Shown: positions 7,139 through 15,988, counted from the stretch's first letter. The stretch: DNA of 38,242 nt from Candidatus Woesearchaeota archaeon (GCA_937912225.1 CALDOJ010000026.1:1-38242), one strand, 5' to 3'. Notes: generated by a model not told the origin, from the sequence alone. A program made the numbers and translations.

Positions 7139-8020
7139 TTATTTTTTCTTGAATAATCTCCAAAACAATCTAATTATAAATAATCCGACTGCCCATGGAA
7201 TCAAGATTACAACAAACTTAAACAGGTTGCTAAGACTATCAACAAATCCATCAACTAATTCTGAAATCTTAACAAATGCAATGTTTGCATAATCTGATCT
7301 TTCTTCATTCAGAGTTACTGAAACTGTTGAATATTCAATTCGTTTATCCATGTTTTCTAAAGAATCTTCATAATACTTAATAGTTCTTTCTTGGTTGAAA
7401 ATCCTGTCATTTAATTCGATCTTGTCCGAGACATCTTTTGCTTCATCATACATTGATTGAAATCGTGCTAATCTTTCTCTTTCAAGAGCTAAATTATCAG
7501 CAACACTAGTATATGAACCGGTTATGTCCTGAGCGTTTTCATTAAATGATTGAACTTCGCCAAGTTCTTTTAATTGTAAGATTATAGAATCATATTTTGC
7601 AGTATCAACTTTAATGCTATAATAGCCATAATAATATGATTTCTTATCTTTACCATACTTGTTAACATTTTCATTTAACAAATATGAGTCTGAACTTGTT
7701 ACTATTGCTTTAAGCTTAGCTTCCGAATCATGAAATGTTCCACGTTCAACTTCTGAATTTAAACTAGCCGTCTTTGTAATTTTTCGTTCTTCTACTTCTG
7801 GTGCAAAGTCTCCTCCATAAGAAGGTGCGTATCCTCTGCTTGCAACAGCCATTTCAGCCATTCCAACTCCACCATAAGAATCATAAACTGCGCTATTCAT
7901 AGCTTTAAATGATCCTGATGAACTAAAAGGATTAAACATTGATGCTCCTAAAACTATAATTACTAATAAAACTAGTAACCAATTATTTTTTACTGTTTCA
8001 AATTGTTCTTTCATACTCAT
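7139..8020 (-). CDS. DUF4349-family membrane protein
   Basis: The protein has 293 residues. An N-terminal membrane segment (about 14-28, LLVLLVIIVLGASMF) is followed by a Ser/Gly/Tyr-rich linker. The DUF4349 core (about 80-250) includes RKITKTASLNSEVERG, the fold GYYSIKVDTAKYDSIILQL and a coiled-coil pair of helices (ALERERLARFQSMYDEAKD). A C-terminal membrane helix (FVVILIPWAVGLFIIRLF) ends in RLFKKK. The family is a widespread cell-surface scaffold of unknown function. Its ATG overlaps the stop of the upstream Kazal lipoprotein gene by 4 bp, so the two are translationally coupled and probably work together at the surface. Confidence 0.85.
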   Translation of the reverse strand: MSMKEQFETVKNNWLLVLLVIIVLGASMFNPFSSSGSFKAMNSAVYDSYGGVGMAEMAVASRGYAPSYGGDFAPEVEERKITKTASLNSEVERGTFHDSEAKLKAIVTSSDSYLLNENVNKYGKDKKSYYYGYYSIKVDTAKYDSIILQLKELGEVQSFNENAQDITGSYTSVADNLALERERLARFQSMYDEAKDVSDKIELNDRIFNQERTIKYYEDSLENMDKRIEYSTVSVTLNEERSDYANIAFVKISELVDGFVDSLSNLFKFVVILIPWAVGLFIIRLFWRLFKKK

Positions 8021-8391
8021 TGTACTTCCTCCGTTTCACATTCTCCTACAATATATGAGTCAACTCCTGCTGCGCAAGCCATACATCCATTACCGTATGT
8101 TTCGCTGTTAATTCCACAAACAGGTGCATATTCTGTAGTGCAAATTTGTGCTCTTTTTTGTTCGTCTGTACATATAGCTGAAGTTTTACATTCACCTTCA
8201 TAAGCTATGCCACTATCTCCTGACATACAAGCATTAGAATAAGTTTTTCCATCTAAACCGCACACAGGATTATAATCCATAGTACATGCTCTTGCTTCTT
8301 CAATGTTTTCTTCAGTTGATGTTGTTTCTTTCTCGCTACAACCCATAACTAAGACGAGCATTAATATCAAAATTGTCATAATTTTTTTCAT
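8017..8391 (-). CDS. lipoprotein with two Kazal-type protease-inhibitor domains
   Basis: The signal peptide ends in a lipobox-like LVMGC, with C18 as probable lipidation site. Two Kazal domains follow. The first has C36, C44, C55 and C68 around NPVCGLDGKTYSNAC; the second has C84, C92, C103, C106 and C118 around APVCGINSETYGNGC. The spacing PVCG.(D/N)..TY.N.C is the Kazal signature, known from serine-protease inhibitors. Fewer cysteines than the canonical six per domain suggests a reduced fold. The start has an SD GAGGT and a TATA box about 40 nt upstream. It overlaps the DUF4349 gene by ATGA. Function is inferred: blocking extracellular proteases, possibly those of a host or neighbours. Confidence 0.85.
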   Translation of the reverse strand: MKKIMTILILMLVLVMGCSEKETTSTEENIEEARACTMDYNPVCGLDGKTYSNACMSGDSGIAYEGECKTSAICTDEQKRAQICTTEYAPVCGINSETYGNGCMACAAGVDSYIVGECETEEVQ

Positions 8392-8473
8392 ATTGATTAC
8401 CTCTTCTTTTAGTAATATGTTTGATATTTATAAATACTTTTATGGGTTTGAATGAAATTGAAGCTATTAGAAT

Positions 8474-8564
8474 TTAATTACGCCAGAGCTTGGATTCCGT
8501 GTAATGGTCCCAAAAATCTTTGATTTTTGAGGATGTTCAAACTCGGGCTTAATTACGCCAGAGC
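8474..8564 (-). repeat. tRNA-tail element behind tRNA-Ser with 16-bp direct repeat
   Basis: The 16-mer TTAATTACGCCAGAGC occurs at 8474-8489 and again, identically, at 8549-8564; the second copy contains the 3' end of the tRNA-Ser. On the minus strand the unit between them reads GAGTTTGAACATCCTC, then the 8-bp hairpin CAAAAATC-AAA-GATTTTTG (8511-8529), then GGGACCATTACACGGAATCC, then the repeated tRNA end. The same order is found behind tRNA-Gly at 34036-34191. The copy period is 75 bp. Confidence 0.7.
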
Positions 8565-8637
8565 CCGGATTTGAACCGGGAACTCCAAAGGAACTCGCTT
8601 TCGAGGCGAGCGCAATACCGGATTATGCGACTCTGGC
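8556..8637 (-). tRNA. tRNA-Ser(CGA)
   Basis: The acceptor stem GCCAGAG pairs with CTCTGGC, with discriminator G as expected for serine. The anticodon stem CTCGC/GCGAG holds loop CTCGAAA with anticodon CGA. The T arm is CCCGG-TTCAAAT-CCGGG, and a 13-nt variable region forms the short extra arm typical of class II tRNAs. CCA is not encoded. Only 22 bp separate it from the stop of the upstream gene, so it is either co-transcribed with that gene or uses a TATA-like AAAATATT inside its 3' end. Confidence 0.92.
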
Positions 8638-8659
8638 AAAAAGAATAAGAGTTATTTTT

Positions 8660-10318
8660 TTACTTGGAATATTTTAGAAGTTTATCAAAGTCTGCTTGAT
8701 AACTGTTCTTTAACCATTTCATAAAACTTTTCTTCATATATTTTTTGTATCTGTCTGCCATGGTTCTTGGTTTATGCCATGGTCTTTCAGCACTATTTGG
8801 ATGAAATATTGAAGTTGAAGTATATAATACTTTTAATATCCCATCATTATATAATTTATTTAAATTTTCTATTGCAGGGCCTGTAAGTGATGGGTGTTCA
8901 CAGAATGCATAAACGTTTGATTCGAAATCATTTGCAACTACTCTAGAAGATTTTATAAGAGTCTTTCCTGAAGCAACAAGGTCATCTCTTACAATTGCAT
9001 CATGTCCTTTAATTAATTTAATTAAATCTTCTTCTTGTGAAGAATTGAATTCTTCTTTGAAAAGATTTTTGATGTAAAATTCACTTTCAGGATTTTTATA
9101 TTCATGGTTATGAATTATATCATATGGTAAATGGTGGTCATTATCATCTTTAATAATTAAATCTTCAGGTTTTTCTTTTTCAGGATTATAAAGGTATGAA
9201 CTGTAAAATTCCATCTTTTCAATTTCGCCAGCTTCTATTCTGGTTTTCTTGAAAATAACAACTCGTCCACTAAATTCTCCATCAGTTCTTATGCTCATTT
9301 CTCTAGCGAAAACCATACTGTCTGTCATTGAACCAAAATCAGGACCCATGACATAAGAGTTTTGAAATTCGATAGAACTATCGACCATTAAACTTATGTA
9401 TTCTATTGTTTGTGTTAAATTAATAACATGCACATTTTTTGATTCGAAAGAATTTATTTGTGCTGGTGAGTGAGCTCTTGTCATAAAAACTGTGTGTACA
9501 CCTGTATTTTGAGCTAATTTTGCTGTATCTTCAACTCTTATACATTCATTAGGATTCGTTTTATTTTTATCAGACCTTCCGTCTATGAATGGCATGACCC
9601 AATGAAATCTTCCTGGATCTTCTTCTTGTAAAATATTATTTCCTATTAATTCTGAAATAGCTCTTTTTTCATCTAAATAAATTTGTGTTGATTTAGTATC
9701 TACAATGTCTTTTAAGAATCCTTTAAGAGTCCATTTGAAATATTTTAATCTTTCATCGTTTAAATTTAAATTGCCAGTTAATTTGTATTCTTCAAATATT
9801 TTTGTAACTGGTCTTTTATAATAATTAAAAATTTTTAAAATGTTGTTTGCAATAGGTATTAATTCTTCATCTAAAACTTTTGCTTTAACAACATCTTTTA
9901 ATTCAACAGGTAAATTACTGGCTAAGTAAGATATGAACATGTTTTTTAATTTTTTTTTACCAGGAGATAATTTTTCTAAAGCAGTGTATTTTTGTCCGAA
10001 CTGTTTAATAATTGGATTAAGAAGATATTTGAGAGGATCTGCAAGTAAAGGATTTTCTAATTTGCTGATGAAATAGGTGTCGCTATGCTTGATTAAATAA
10101 TCTCTTTCTTCTGTACTCAGCACTCCTTTTGGATCTACTACTTCAAAATTTTCTCTGCCATTAGAATAAGGAATTCTATTAACATTAAGTCTAACTATTC
10201 TGCCACCAATTAAATGATCTTGATCAAAATGGTTTGCAATATCTCCAGCCATCTTTCTAGAAGCTTTTGAATCGCTAGCTAATAATACGAGTCTGCCTTC
10301 AAGATCTTTTTTATTCAT
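8660..10318 (-). CDS. oversized PRPP synthetase-like protein (ribose-phosphate pyrophosphokinase family)
   Basis: The family landmarks appear in order but far apart: ASDSKASRKMAGDI near the start, FIDGRSDKNKTNPNE (RSDK near 248-251, the ATP-binding flexible loop), MTRAHSPAQINSF (about 280-291), GPDFGSMTDSMVFA (about 325) and the PRPP loop VRDDLVASGKT (about 443-453), followed by HPSLTGPAIENL. At 552 residues it is nearly twice the usual 310, through an insert of about 180 residues before the RSDK loop and a second one before the PRPP loop. The family joins ribose 5-phosphate and ATP to PRPP; activity of this divergent version is unproven. The first ATG (10318) is chosen; an in-frame TTG at 10345 would add nine residues. 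Confidence 0.75.
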   Translation of the reverse strand: MNKKDLEGRLVLLASDSKASRKMAGDIANHFDQDHLIGGRIVRLNVNRIPYSNGRENFEVVDPKGVLSTEERDYLIKHSDTYFISKLENPLLADPLKYLLNPIIKQFGQKYTALEKLSPGKKKLKNMFISYLASNLPVELKDVVKAKVLDEELIPIANNILKIFNYYKRPVTKIFEEYKLTGNLNLNDERLKYFKWTLKGFLKDIVDTKSTQIYLDEKRAISELIGNNILQEEDPGRFHWVMPFIDGRSDKNKTNPNECIRVEDTAKLAQNTGVHTVFMTRAHSPAQINSFESKNVHVINLTQTIEYISLMVDSSIEFQNSYVMGPDFGSMTDSMVFAREMSIRTDGEFSGRVVIFKKTRIEAGEIEKMEFYSSYLYNPEKEKPEDLIIKDDNDHHLPYDIIHNHEYKNPESEFYIKNLFKEEFNSSQEEDLIKLIKGHDAIVRDDLVASGKTLIKSSRVVANDFESNVYAFCEHPSLTGPAIENLNKLYNDGILKVLYTSTSIFHPNSAERPWHKPRTMADRYKKYMKKSFMKWLKNSYQADFDKLLKYSK

Positions 10319-10442
10319 TTTTAACACGAAGTCCCCATAACCCAATAAAACGTAATCACTTACTGTTTTTATAATTTTTTATATGGTAGGGTAATAAAAT
10401 TTTGCAAAAATAATGTTTTTTAATAGATTTCAATAGAAATTT

Positions 10443-10452
10443 ATTTAAATAA
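10443..10452 (+). promoter_or_regulatory. TATA box of the MgtC/DUF4010 gene
   Basis: An atttaaataa box is centred about 26 nt before the ATG at 10472, consistent with a leaderless transcript. Confidence 0.5.
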
Positions 10453-10471
10453 AAGCCTCTAAAGTATTTTT

Positions 10472-11746
10472 ATGACTGTTGAATTAGACATATTATTCAG
10501 ATTTCTAATTGCTTTAGTTCTAGGTGCTTTAGTTGGTGCTGAAAGAGAACGATTTGCTAGAACGAACGATAATTATCTTTTTGGCGGTCTTAGAACGTTT
10601 ATGTTTATATCTTTATTTGGAGCACTTTCTGCATATATTGGTTCAATATATGAAATGTGGTTTATCATGCCTTTATTTGCTGGTTTAGTTGTTCTTTTAG
10701 CAATTAGTTACCATGCATCTGTTCATTTAAGCAAAGGAAAAAGTATTGGTCTTACAGCAGAGATTACTGGTGTAATGATGTTTATTTTAGGGTTGATGTG
10801 CTTTACAGGTAATCTGATTTATCCAGTGGTACTTGCAATTCTAATAACCACTCTTCTTTATGCGAAAGATAAAATGCATGCTTTTGTCAAAAAAGTAAGT
10901 CGTGAAGAAATGTATGGAACTCTTGTGTTTGCAATTGTTGTCTTTGTAATTCTTCCATTCCTTCCTAATCAAACATTTGGACCTTTAGATGTTCTAAATC
11001 CTTACAAAATTTGGTTAATGGTTGTTTTAATTTCTGGACTTGGTTATGTTGGTTATGTTTTAATTAAAATTCTTGGTTCCCATGCAGGAATTGGTTTAAC
11101 AGGTTTTCTTGGCGGATTAGTTTCTAGTACTGCTGTCACTATGACTTTTGCAGGTCATTCTAAAAAAGAAAAAAATCTTGATGTTACAAGACTATTTGTT
11201 TTTGCAGTTCTTATCGCAAATGCTGTTATGTTCTTAAGAGTTATAATAGAAGTTTATATTGTTAACAAATCAATACTTGACAAGCTTCTTATTCCAATGT
11301 CTGTAATGTTTTTAGTGGCGACGATTTCAGCTCTAGTTATTTGGTTTAGAAAAGGAGATGCGGAAGCTAGTGCTAAAAAAACAGAAGTTACTCACACAAG
11401 TCCTTTTACACTTGGACCTGCTGTTAAATTTGGTTTATTATTTGGAGTTGTTTTATTTGTTGTAAAGCTAGCAGAAGTTTACTTTGGAGATACAGGTCTT
11501 TACATTGCAAGTCTTGTTTCAGGATTTGTAGATGTTGACGCTATTACTTTATCAATGGCTAACCTTGCAGGCACCACGATTTCAGAAAAAGTAGCTGCAA
11601 CTTCCATTACATTAGCAGTTATGAGCAATACTATTATCAAATTTGGTTATGCTGCAATTTTTGGTTCAAAAGCTTTTAGAAAAAGAATTGGAATTGTTTT
11701 TGGATTAGTATTAGCTGCTGGTCTTCTTTCATTATTATTTATTTAA
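10472..11746 (+). CDS. MgtC/SapB-DUF4010 membrane protein
   Basis: The 424-residue protein has about 11-12 membrane segments. The first 130 residues match MgtC: ALVLGALVGAERERF, then RTFMFISLFGALSAYIG. The second part matches DUF4010: VLISGLGYVGYVLIKILG, then GLTGFLGGLVSSTAVTMTFA and a related SGFVDVDAITLSMANLAG motif. A 25-residue cytoplasmic loop (near 295-315) separates two halves. This architecture is common in archaea and bacteria; a role in transport or magnesium or cell-envelope adaptation is assumed by analogy with MgtC but not established. It is transcribed from its own promoter, in the same direction as the transporter that follows 59 bp later. Confidence 0.85.
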   Translation: MTVELDILFRFLIALVLGALVGAERERFARTNDNYLFGGLRTFMFISLFGALSAYIGSIYEMWFIMPLFAGLVVLLAISYHASVHLSKGKSIGLTAEITGVMMFILGLMCFTGNLIYPVVLAILITTLLYAKDKMHAFVKKVSREEMYGTLVFAIVVFVILPFLPNQTFGPLDVLNPYKIWLMVVLISGLGYVGYVLIKILGSHAGIGLTGFLGGLVSSTAVTMTFAGHSKKEKNLDVTRLFVFAVLIANAVMFLRVIIEVYIVNKSILDKLLIPMSVMFLVATISALVIWFRKGDAEASAKKTEVTHTSPFTLGPAVKFGLLFGVVLFVVKLAEVYFGDTGLYIASLVSGFVDVDAITLSMANLAGTTISEKVAATSITLAVMSNTIIKFGYAAIFGSKAFRKRIGIVFGLVLAAGLLSLLFI

Positions 11747-11773
11747 GTTCAGTTCTGTACTGTTTTATGAATA

Positions 11774-11783
11774 AATTTATAAA
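11774..11783 (+). promoter_or_regulatory. TATA box of the SLC12-like transporter gene
   Basis: An aatttataaa box lies about 27 nt before the ATG at 11806. Confidence 0.5.
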
Positions 11784-11805
11784 AAAAAGCTTTTTTTAAA
11801 TATGT

Positions 11806-13992
11806 ATGAGCGGGAACGGAAATAGATATAACGTTAAATTTGGTACTGTGGCTGGAGTAATGGTGCCTTCTATTCTTGCAATTTTAGGAGCAGTTATGTA
11901 TTTAATTGTTCCAAAAGTTCTTGGAGGAGTAGGTGTCTTTAAGATGCTAGGGATTGTTTTACTTGCTCACTCTATAACGCTTGCAACAGCATTTTCAATT
12001 TCTGCAATTGCAACTAATATTAATGTTAAAGGTGGTGGATTATACTATCTTATCTCTAGAAGTCTTGGTAGAGCTTTTGGAGGAAGTATGGGAATACAGC
12101 TTTTTTTGGCTCAAACTATTGCAGCAGCGTTTTACACAATTGCTTTTACAAAAGTAGTACATGATTTATTAGTATTAGTAGGAATTGTTCTTCCTGAAAA
12201 CTACTTAGCAATGGCTTTTATGTTATTGTTTTTTTTGATAGTGTTTAAAGGTGCAGGTTTTGTAATAAAAATTCAATATGTTATTTTAGCAATTATAATA
12301 TTGTCTTTAATCTCCATATTCTTAGCTCCTAATGCTGGAACAATGGATCTTAATATGTTGGGAACTGGAGGGGTGGCTATTCCTTTCTGGATTGCCTTTG
12401 CTCTTTTCTTTCCTGCAGTAACAGGTATTGATGCTGGTGTTGGTATGAGTGGAGATTTAAAAAATCCAAGAAAGAGTTTAGTTGCTGGAACATTCACTTC
12501 AATTCTTTTAACTATGGGCGTTTATATTTTAATAATTTTTAAACTTGCTTCATCTGCTGACCCAACTGCTTTGAGTATGGATCCTCTTATTATAACAAAA
12601 ATAGCGTTTTTTTCGCCACTTGTTTATCTTGGAGTGATTGTTGCAACTATTTCATCAGCTCTTAGCTGTATGATGACTGCACCAAGATCTTTACGAGCAA
12701 TAACTCAAGATCGTGTTATTCCAAAAAGATTTAATTTTTTAGCAAAATCAATTGGCAACAGTAAAGAACCTCATTATGCTTTGATTCTTTGTTTTATCAT
12801 TGCAGAGATAGTTTTATTCATGGGAGGATTAGACCTTGTTTCAATAATTGTTGGTATGTTTTTCTTGAATGTTTATGGTTGGATTAATGGAGCTGCATTC
12901 TTAGAGAAAATTAGCAAGAATCCTAGTTATAGACCGACTTTTAATGCACCTGCAATAATTTCTTTGTATGGAATGCTTGCTTGTTATTTTGTCATGTTTT
13001 TATATAATCCCTGGGTCATGATTGGGGGAATAGCTTTTCAATTAATAGTATTTTATTTTTTAACAAAGAAAGTTTCTTCAGTTCGAATAGAATCTGTTTG
13101 GGAAGGAGTTCTTTTTCAATTATTCAGAGGAGTTTTAAACAGAATAGAAGTCAATTTTGAAAGTCAAAAAAATTGGAGACCCACAATTGTAAGTTTTTCA
13201 ACCGAGACTCAAAATCGTAGTTTAATGCTTTCTTTAATTGACAGTATTAGTTCTAACAGAAGTATTATGAGAATTTATCTTTTGTTCAAAGGGAAAATTG
13301 TTAATGAGACTGAGAAGAAGAAAGAATTAGAAGAAAGTGTTGAGAAACATATTGCAGAAAATGATTTAGATATTTATCCTAGAGCAATTATTACTGAAAA
13401 TTATGAGACTTCAATTAAAACAATTATTCAAGGCGAAAAACTTGGAAACCTTTCTTTGAATACTGTTCTTTTAGATTTTGATGAAAAACTTCCTTTAGAT
13501 AGTTTAGCAAATATGACTCGGGAGCTTAGTAAGAATTTTATTATGTTGCGAAATAAAGCAGGTATTTCTAATTTTCATAAAATTGATGTTTGGTGGAAAA
13601 GTTCAAGAAACGGAAACCTTGCTTTGATGCTTGCTCATTTAATTGTGAATTCCAATAAATGGAAAGAAAACGATCCTATAATAAGAATTTTTAACATTGT
13701 TGATACTGAACATGAACAACATTTGGCCAAGGACCGAATTAATCGTATGATTGATCAAGCTAGAATGGATAATATTGAAGTTGAAGTTATAGTTAGTAAA
13801 AATCATAATGATCTTGAGAAAATTATTCCTGAAAAATCTTCTTTTTCAGATCTTGTTATAATGGGTTTGCCAAAGTATGGTGGAGAAATGGTTAGCAAAA
13901 GTTGCATTGAAAAAATTAAAAGATTAACTAATAATTTGAATGCTACTTTGATAGTTAACGCTTACGACCAAATCGATTTTAAAATTAATTAA
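11806..13992 (+). CDS. SLC12-type cation-chloride cotransporter-like permease (APC superfamily)
   Basis: The protein has 728 residues. About 12 membrane helices fill residues 10-425, opening with FGTVAGVMVPSILAILGAVMYL. The motif SAIATNINVKGGGLYYLISRSLG (near 65-88) is characteristic of eukaryotic Na-K-Cl cotransporters and their prokaryotic relatives. The C-terminal 300 residues are a cytosolic domain resembling the cotransporter tail (NWRPTIVSFS, ALMLAHLIVNSNKWKENDPIIRIFNIV) and ending in a universal-stress-like DLVIMGLPKYGG. It probably moves K, Na or amino acids with chloride; the substrate cannot be read from sequence. The leaderless start is supported by the TATA box. An overlapping ATG at 11802 is in another frame. 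Confidence 0.85.
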   Translation: MSGNGNRYNVKFGTVAGVMVPSILAILGAVMYLIVPKVLGGVGVFKMLGIVLLAHSITLATAFSISAIATNINVKGGGLYYLISRSLGRAFGGSMGIQLFLAQTIAAAFYTIAFTKVVHDLLVLVGIVLPENYLAMAFMLLFFLIVFKGAGFVIKIQYVILAIIILSLISIFLAPNAGTMDLNMLGTGGVAIPFWIAFALFFPAVTGIDAGVGMSGDLKNPRKSLVAGTFTSILLTMGVYILIIFKLASSADPTALSMDPLIITKIAFFSPLVYLGVIVATISSALSCMMTAPRSLRAITQDRVIPKRFNFLAKSIGNSKEPHYALILCFIIAEIVLFMGGLDLVSIIVGMFFLNVYGWINGAAFLEKISKNPSYRPTFNAPAIISLYGMLACYFVMFLYNPWVMIGGIAFQLIVFYFLTKKVSSVRIESVWEGVLFQLFRGVLNRIEVNFESQKNWRPTIVSFSTETQNRSLMLSLIDSISSNRSIMRIYLLFKGKIVNETEKKKELEESVEKHIAENDLDIYPRAIITENYETSIKTIIQGEKLGNLSLNTVLLDFDEKLPLDSLANMTRELSKNFIMLRNKAGISNFHKIDVWWKSSRNGNLALMLAHLIVNSNKWKENDPIIRIFNIVDTEHEQHLAKDRINRMIDQARMDNIEVEVIVSKNHNDLEKIIPEKSSFSDLVIMGLPKYGGEMVSKSCIEKIKRLTNNLNATLIVNAYDQIDFKIN

Positions 13993-14003
13993 ATTTGATC
14001 TAA

Positions 14004-14432
14004 TTATCTTGACGTTAATCCTTTTATGACTACTTTAGGAAGAAGCCATAGTCCGCCCCAGAATCCGCTTACAGCGCCTGTTGTTTGATATAAGTTCTCG
14101 TTTAAGTCAACTATTGATTTTGCATCCTCAACTAAACCTGTTCGTTCAGCTAACCATGGTGCAACATCATTAACTAGTGGAACAAAATCAACTATGCTCC
14201 CCCAAACATATCCTAGTCCTCCACCAATATAACTTCCTGCAACTGCGCCAACACCCATTGCTACGGCTGATCCAACTACTAGTGCGCTAACTTCAACTAC
14301 TGAACTTCCTGTTTGGCTGTTGGTAAGTTGTTCTAATCCACTATTGTGGTAAAGTTTTGAGAAATCTTGTTTTGTTTGATTCCAATCGTTGTTCCATCCT
14401 TCTTTTGTCAAATACTCTTTTAGTTGTTCCAT
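14004..14432 (-). CDS. small glycine-rich membrane protein, unknown
   Basis: The protein has 142 residues. A charged N-terminal 45 residues with several Trp and Asn is followed by a Gly/Ala/Val-rich hydrophobic stretch (VSALVVGSAVAMGVGAVAG, then SYIGGGLGYVWGSIV) reminiscent of a glycine zipper. A second hydrophobic region follows near the C-terminus (GAVSGFWGGLWLLPKVVI). No family is recognised. Glycine-zipper proteins often oligomerise in membranes, but that is only an analogy. It converges on the transporter gene with an 11-bp gap. A stem-loop (ATTGCCT/AGGCAAT, about 14478-14501) lies upstream of it, downstream of the radical-SAM gene. Confidence 0.5.
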   Translation of the reverse strand: MEQLKEYLTKEGWNNDWNQTKQDFSKLYHNSGLEQLTNSQTGSSVVEVSALVVGSAVAMGVGAVAGSYIGGGLGYVWGSIVDFVPLVNDVAPWLAERTGLVEDAKSIVDLNENLYQTTGAVSGFWGGLWLLPKVVIKGLTSR

Positions 14433-14527
14433 TTTAAATAATGTTAAGCATTATTTGTATAAGAAACCTTTTTTCTATTATTGCCTGAATGAGGCAATTA
14501 TTGTGTTATGAACTGCGGTAAATGTGC

Positions 14528-15349
14528 TTACTCTACACAATTTTTGCACATATCTAGATTAAATATTCCTTTTCTGAGTTGAGAACGAAGTTCTTTGAAT
14601 TCAGCATCATTCCAGATATCAAGAACTGGTTTTTCATGAATATTTCCAAATTGTTTGGTCTTGAAATAATCATGACAACACAGTATAATGTTTCCTTTAT
14701 AATCAATGATTATATTGTTTGAAGCTTGATAACAACTTGATTTAATTATTTTATTTGAAACTTCAATTAAACCAGCTCTTGTAGAAAGAAGATGTTCGTC
14801 TTTAAGAATTCTATGTCTAACAAGTTTTTTTAGTTCTTTAGGTAATGATTTTAATAAATCACTAATGTCATCTTTTTCTAGATTATCTTCATACTGACTG
14901 ACAATTAATCCATTAACGCCTGCTTTAGAAAGCGATTCTATTCTATTTTCTGTTAATTTAGAACCATTTGTATAAATAAGAATTGTTGCTTTTGGTAATT
15001 GTTCTCTAGCAGCAGACATTAAATCTTCAAGTCTGTTATCGAGTAAAGGTTCATTATATGCAACTGGAACGAATCTACCGGAGAAATCCATATCAGATAA
15101 TTGATCTAAAAGATTTTGATAAGTTGATAAATCCATGTAATGATTTCCTCGTGTATATTCATTATTAGGACAAATCTTACAAGTTCGATTACATAAAGAA
15201 TTAGTTTCGACTTCTACTTGAGAGAATATTTCTGTTTCTTTACGAAACATGTTGTTCTTGTGATATTCTAATTTATGATAAGATTCTTTTAATGTAGACA
15301 TTAAACTATTGGGGATTAATTTATCAAAAACTCTCATATTCCCAATCAT
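14528..15349 (-). CDS. radical SAM protein with SPASM-like C-terminus
   Basis: The protein has 273 residues. The radical-SAM cluster motif is C53-NRT-C57-KI-C60 in LCNRTCKICPNNEYTRG. The core barrel follows, with DFSGRFVPVAYNEPLLD and KATILIYTNGSKL. A SPASM/twitch-like end carries NIILCCHDYFKTKQFGN, LDIWND and the final CKNC near 270, ligating an auxiliary cluster. Such enzymes modify peptides, cofactors or carbohydrates; the substrate is unknown. No short precursor peptide gene is evident beside it. The next gene upstream (15500-15964) is 150 bp away, separated by a hairpin region, so co-transcription is possible but uncertain. Confidence 0.85.
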   Translation of the reverse strand: MIGNMRVFDKLIPNSLMSTLKESYHKLEYHKNNMFRKETEIFSQVEVETNSLCNRTCKICPNNEYTRGNHYMDLSTYQNLLDQLSDMDFSGRFVPVAYNEPLLDNRLEDLMSAAREQLPKATILIYTNGSKLTENRIESLSKAGVNGLIVSQYEDNLEKDDISDLLKSLPKELKKLVRHRILKDEHLLSTRAGLIEVSNKIIKSSCYQASNNIIIDYKGNIILCCHDYFKTKQFGNIHEKPVLDIWNDAEFKELRSQLRKGIFNLDMCKNCVE

Positions 15350-15430
15350 TTAATATGGAAAAGTGGTTTTATTAATAAATATTAACTATAAATAACAAAT
15401 TTAAAATAAGTTTTTAGTCCAAAAAAGTAT

Positions 15431-15475
15431 ATAAAGAATTTGTGTTTTTTAGAAATTAAGAATTCTTTTTTGATT
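15431..15475. other. inverted repeat between two minus-strand genes
   Basis: TTTTTAGAA and TTCTAAAAA arms, extended by imperfect pairing of AAATTAAGAATTC with GATTTCTTAGTT, form a long AT-rich stem-loop. It lies between the unknown gene at 15500 and the radical-SAM gene. It may end the upstream transcript or structure the intergenic RNA. Confidence 0.35.
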
Positions 15476-15499
15476 TCTTAGTTCTAAAAACTGTTTTTT

Positions 15500-15964
15500 T
15501 TAGAAATCGAAGCAAAGATCTTCAAAGATAATTCCTTTCTTAAATTTGACAGGCATATCTCTTAACTCTTCATTACAATAAAATTGTATTTTTTCAGGCC
15601 AATCATATTCATTACAAGTTCGTTCTGCTAAACAAGAAATCCTTTTAATATTATTTCCTGCAAAACCAACTGTTAAATCAGATATGTTTTTAGTTTCACC
15701 TTCAGATATTAATTCTCCAATGCCAGCAGGTGATCTGTAACATAGGCCATCAACAACATAAATGTGTTCTTTTTCAGTTGTAATAATATTCCAAATATAA
15801 TCAGAAGTTTTTTCATAAGGAATAATTAAAGTATTAATTCCTAAATCATTAGCTTTATTCATCAAACCATCAAAAGTATCTCTTTTTTTAAAATTAAAAG
15901 TACCAAAATCTGGCCAGACTAAAACTAAGCCATCAAGTTTTTCAAATCCATCTATAAAGTTCAT
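15500..15964 (-). CDS. unknown 154-residue protein
   Basis: No family is recognised. The protein looks soluble and alpha/beta: hydrophobic strands LDGLVLVWPDFG, INTLIIPYEK and HIYVVDGLCY alternate with helices, as in a Rossmann-like fold. It carries six cysteines, four of them in the last third (ISCLAERTC, FYCNEEL, EDLCFDF), which may bind metal. It lies 24 bp downstream of the MnmC-like gene on the same strand, so the two are probably co-transcribed, and it might assist tRNA modification; that link is only positional. Confidence 0.5.
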   Translation of the reverse strand: MNFIDGFEKLDGLVLVWPDFGTFNFKKRDTFDGLMNKANDLGINTLIIPYEKTSDYIWNIITTEKEHIYVVDGLCYRSPAGIGELISEGETKNISDLTVGFAGNNIKRISCLAERTCNEYDWPEKIQFYCNEELRDMPVKFKKGIIFEDLCFDF

Positions 15965-15988
15965 TAAATTTTAGAAATTAAATCTTTT

